A program made the position numbers and the translations under genes. 7,658 bases of DNA from Porticoccaceae bacterium (lineage in GTDB: Bacteria; Pseudomonadota; Gammaproteobacteria; Pseudomonadales; Porticoccaceae), in NCBI GenBank assembly GCA_003448675.1, contig DLXZ01000215.1, positions 453 to 8,110 on the forward strand. The letters are read 5' to 3'. Below the pieces are notes generated by a model that had not been told where the DNA came from, searched no databases, and was given only the letters and a program-made list of their open reading frames with translations. How positions within the stretch are numbered: the stretch's first letter is position 1; every line of letters starts with the position of its first letter. Below are positions 6,087-7,658 of the stretch, piece by piece.

Positions 6087-7658
6087 TCAAGGGCAAGCAC
6101 TCGCTTTCAACCTCGTATCCATGACCTCCTGCTCCACGGCGCTGGCCAGGTGTCGATAGCGTTGCGCCTCTTCAAGCACGGCACAGATGTCTTCTACTCT
6201 GTCTTCAAAGTAACCCATGAGTTCAACTCGCTGCGCCATAGCCTCTCGCCACCGGGGAGCGCCCTCGGGCTGGGCGCTGGCAATTTTCGCCCAGGCTCGT
6301 TCGGCGGTGAAAAAATCCTCCACAGCCTCGGCACTTTCCGCGTAAGCCATCCAGGCGTCACCGGAATTTGGAAACTCACCCACCATCGCCTGGGCTAGCT
6401 CAAAGGCCTGCCCAGGCTGGCCCAGGGCTGTTCTGGCACGAATCTGCATCAAGCGTAGCTGACGTTGATCCTGGGTTTGACCAGCCCAGGCGGGGTAGAC
6501 CGCATCCACCAGGCGAATCAAGTCACCAAACTCCCGACGTTGTTCCTTACCCAGAAAAAAGCGGTAAATTTCCCTTTGCACCAGGGCATCACCCGCCTCA
6601 CCCAAGCTGACCAGCTCCTGAACAAAACCCAGAACCCTGCCCGCATCTAGCTGATCCAGTGCTCGGAGTTTTGACCAAAGCAGTATCTGGCGGCTATTGG
6701 CATCCAGTTTGAAATTGGGGTCCTGGGCGGCTTGTCGATTTATCCCGTCTATTCCGCTCACGACTTGCTCCAGATTCTGAGCCAGCACTGTTTGCATTTG
6801 CAGACTCAAGATCCTGGACCAGGGCTTGTCGCGTTCGTAGCGCGGCAGTTCCTCCAGCTGGGCCAGAATTTCACGGGCCTGTTTTCGCTGGGACTCCATA
6901 GCGCCCTGCTCTATCGCGCTATTAAAAGTGCTGATTGAGCGTTGCAACTGAGCCATCGCTATGGAGCCTTTTAATTTTGCGTCGCGTTTGGCTTCACGCA
7001 AATGTCGCTCGGCCCGGTCAGGATTGAAACTTAACTGACCCAAGGCAAGATGGGCGGCGCTGATATCCGGGTCATCGGGGCTTTTGGTGAGAAAATACTC
7101 GGCGGCATTGAGAACACGTACGCGATTACGGTTACTGCCTTTTTGCTGATGCAGAGCCTGGGCAATAAGGAAGGATAGCTTGGGCAGCGCCTTGATCACC
7201 GGCGCCGGCAGGTCCGATTTGCCGCGTAACTTTTCGGCCATATTCCAGGCATCGTGGTATTGCCCTATTTTTAACAGTGCTACCGCGTAGTGGTATTGCA
7301 AGGTACGCAGGTTTATCAGCAAATCCAGGCCACCTCGCTGCTCGAACTCGCGGTATTTCAATACCACGGTGTCGTATTGCTGATAAGCGTAGGCGAATTC
7401 GATATCCACGTAGTGGGAAAATAAACCCAGGTCCTGACCGACAATTTCGTCGCGGTAGAACAAAATTCGAGCAACCAGGCCAGTGGTTAAATAACCTTCC
7501 TCAATCAGCGCTTTCAGACGCTCCGCCGCGGCTATTGCGCCGGTGCCGGTCTCCCGGTGCTGCTGCAACAGGACGAAGGCCTCTTCCAGATAGACATTGG
7601 CCAGGCTGGGGCTCAAAGGCTCCCTGGTACGGGTAGTAACGGGTTGAACCTCACCTTT
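6087..7658 (-). CDS. TPR-like helical repeat protein, function unknown (5' end beyond window)
   Basis: This frame is open from the window edge to the TGA at 6087-6089, encoding at least 523 residues. The only start-like codon near the edge is a TTG at 7614-7616. The frame continues upstream of it as KGEVQPVTTRTREP, so the true start and any signal peptide lie outside the window. Numbering from that TTG as residue 1, the protein is almost entirely alpha-helical, with degenerate tetratricopeptide-like helix pairs: YHYAVALLKIGQYHDAWNMAEKL (108-130), AHLALGQLSFNPDRAERHLREA (188-209), and two in tandem at about 385-446, including ALGQPGQAFELAQAMVGEFP. The visible part has no catalytic motif and no membrane helix, which suggests a protein-binding scaffold or the periplasmic superhelix of a larger envelope protein. 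I do not recognise a specific family. It is followed by the Tat-exported DUF1329 gene. Coding is secure; function is not. Confidence 0.85.
   Translation of the reverse strand, partial: KGEVQPVTTRTREPLSPSLANVYLEEAFVLLQQHRETGTGAIAAAERLKALIEEGYLTTGLVARILFYRDEIVGQDLGLFSHYVDIEFAYAYQQYDTVVLKYREFEQRGGLDLLINLRTLQYHYAVALLKIGQYHDAWNMAEKLRGKSDLPAPVIKALPKLSFLIAQALHQQKGSNRNRVRVLNAAEYFLTKSPDDPDISAAHLALGQLSFNPDRAERHLREAKRDAKLKGSIAMAQLQRSISTFNSAIEQGAMESQRKQAREILAQLEELPRYERDKPWSRILSLQMQTVLAQNLEQVVSGIDGINRQAAQDPNFKLDANSRQILLWSKLRALDQLDAGRVLGFVQELVSLGEAGDALVQREIYRFFLGKEQRREFGDLIRLVDAVYPAWAGQTQDQRQLRLMQIRARTALGQPGQAFELAQAMVGEFPNSGDAWMAYAESAEAVEDFFTAERAWAKIASAQPEGAPRWREAMAQRVELMGYFEDRVEDICAVLEEAQRYRHLASAVEQEVMDTRLKASACP

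Noticed and set aside
5958..6398. Plus-strand ORF across the gap between the two minus-strand genes
   Set aside because: It spans the ends of two coding genes in antisense, has low-complexity composition, and has no convincing ribosome binding site.
7614..7616. TTG as the true start of the TPR-like gene
   Set aside because: The frame stays open upstream to the window edge with a coding-like sequence, so the TTG is more likely an internal leucine codon.
1..7658. Mobile elements, CRISPR arrays, tRNA or rRNA genes
   Set aside because: No transposase or integrase motifs, regularly spaced repeats, long terminal inverted repeats or structured RNA gene signatures were seen on either strand.

Overview
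This window is the downstream half of a classic proteobacterial rpoN locus, followed by an unrelated gene pair on the opposite strand. The protein sequences (short 95-residue HPF, RpoN ending shortly after its RpoN box, NPr, EIIA-Ntr and RapZ of Escherichia/Pseudomonas type, plus DarP/YjgA) point to a gammaproteobacterium. The fairly GC-rich coding sequence, the mgtE and darP genes after ptsO, and the DUF1329 protein would fit a marine or environmental Pseudomonadales/Cellvibrionales-like lineage, but that finer placement is a guess.

Plus strand, 1-4565: the 3' end of rpoN (sigma-54), then hpf, ptsN, rapZ, ptsO, mgtE and darP, all in one direction. Gaps are 25, 7, 9, 75, 106 and 21 bases. The tight hpf-ptsN-rapZ spacing indicates one transcript with probable translational coupling. 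The two larger gaps, before ptsO and before mgtE, are the only places on this strand with room for internal promoters. The gap before ptsO contains a perfect TATAAT hexamer.

Minus strand, 7658-4635: a long helical TPR-like protein of unknown function, whose start lies beyond the window edge, is followed after 75 bases by a DUF1329 protein with a clear twin-arginine export signal. This pair converges on darP across a 69-base gap.

How the genes fit together: RpoN directs transcription of nitrogen- and stress-related genes. PtsO (NPr) and PtsN (EIIA-Ntr) are the phosphocarrier and the regulatory output of the nitrogen PTS; PtsP, the first enzyme, is not in view. RapZ senses glucosamine-6-phosphate in cell-wall precursor control. 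HPF inactivates ribosomes in stationary phase, and DarP assists 50S assembly. MgtE is a self-gated Mg2+ channel/transporter. Most of this is conserved housekeeping and regulatory DNA. I see no defence system, mobile element, CRISPR array or RNA gene. The least explained part is the minus-strand TPR/DUF1329 pair.
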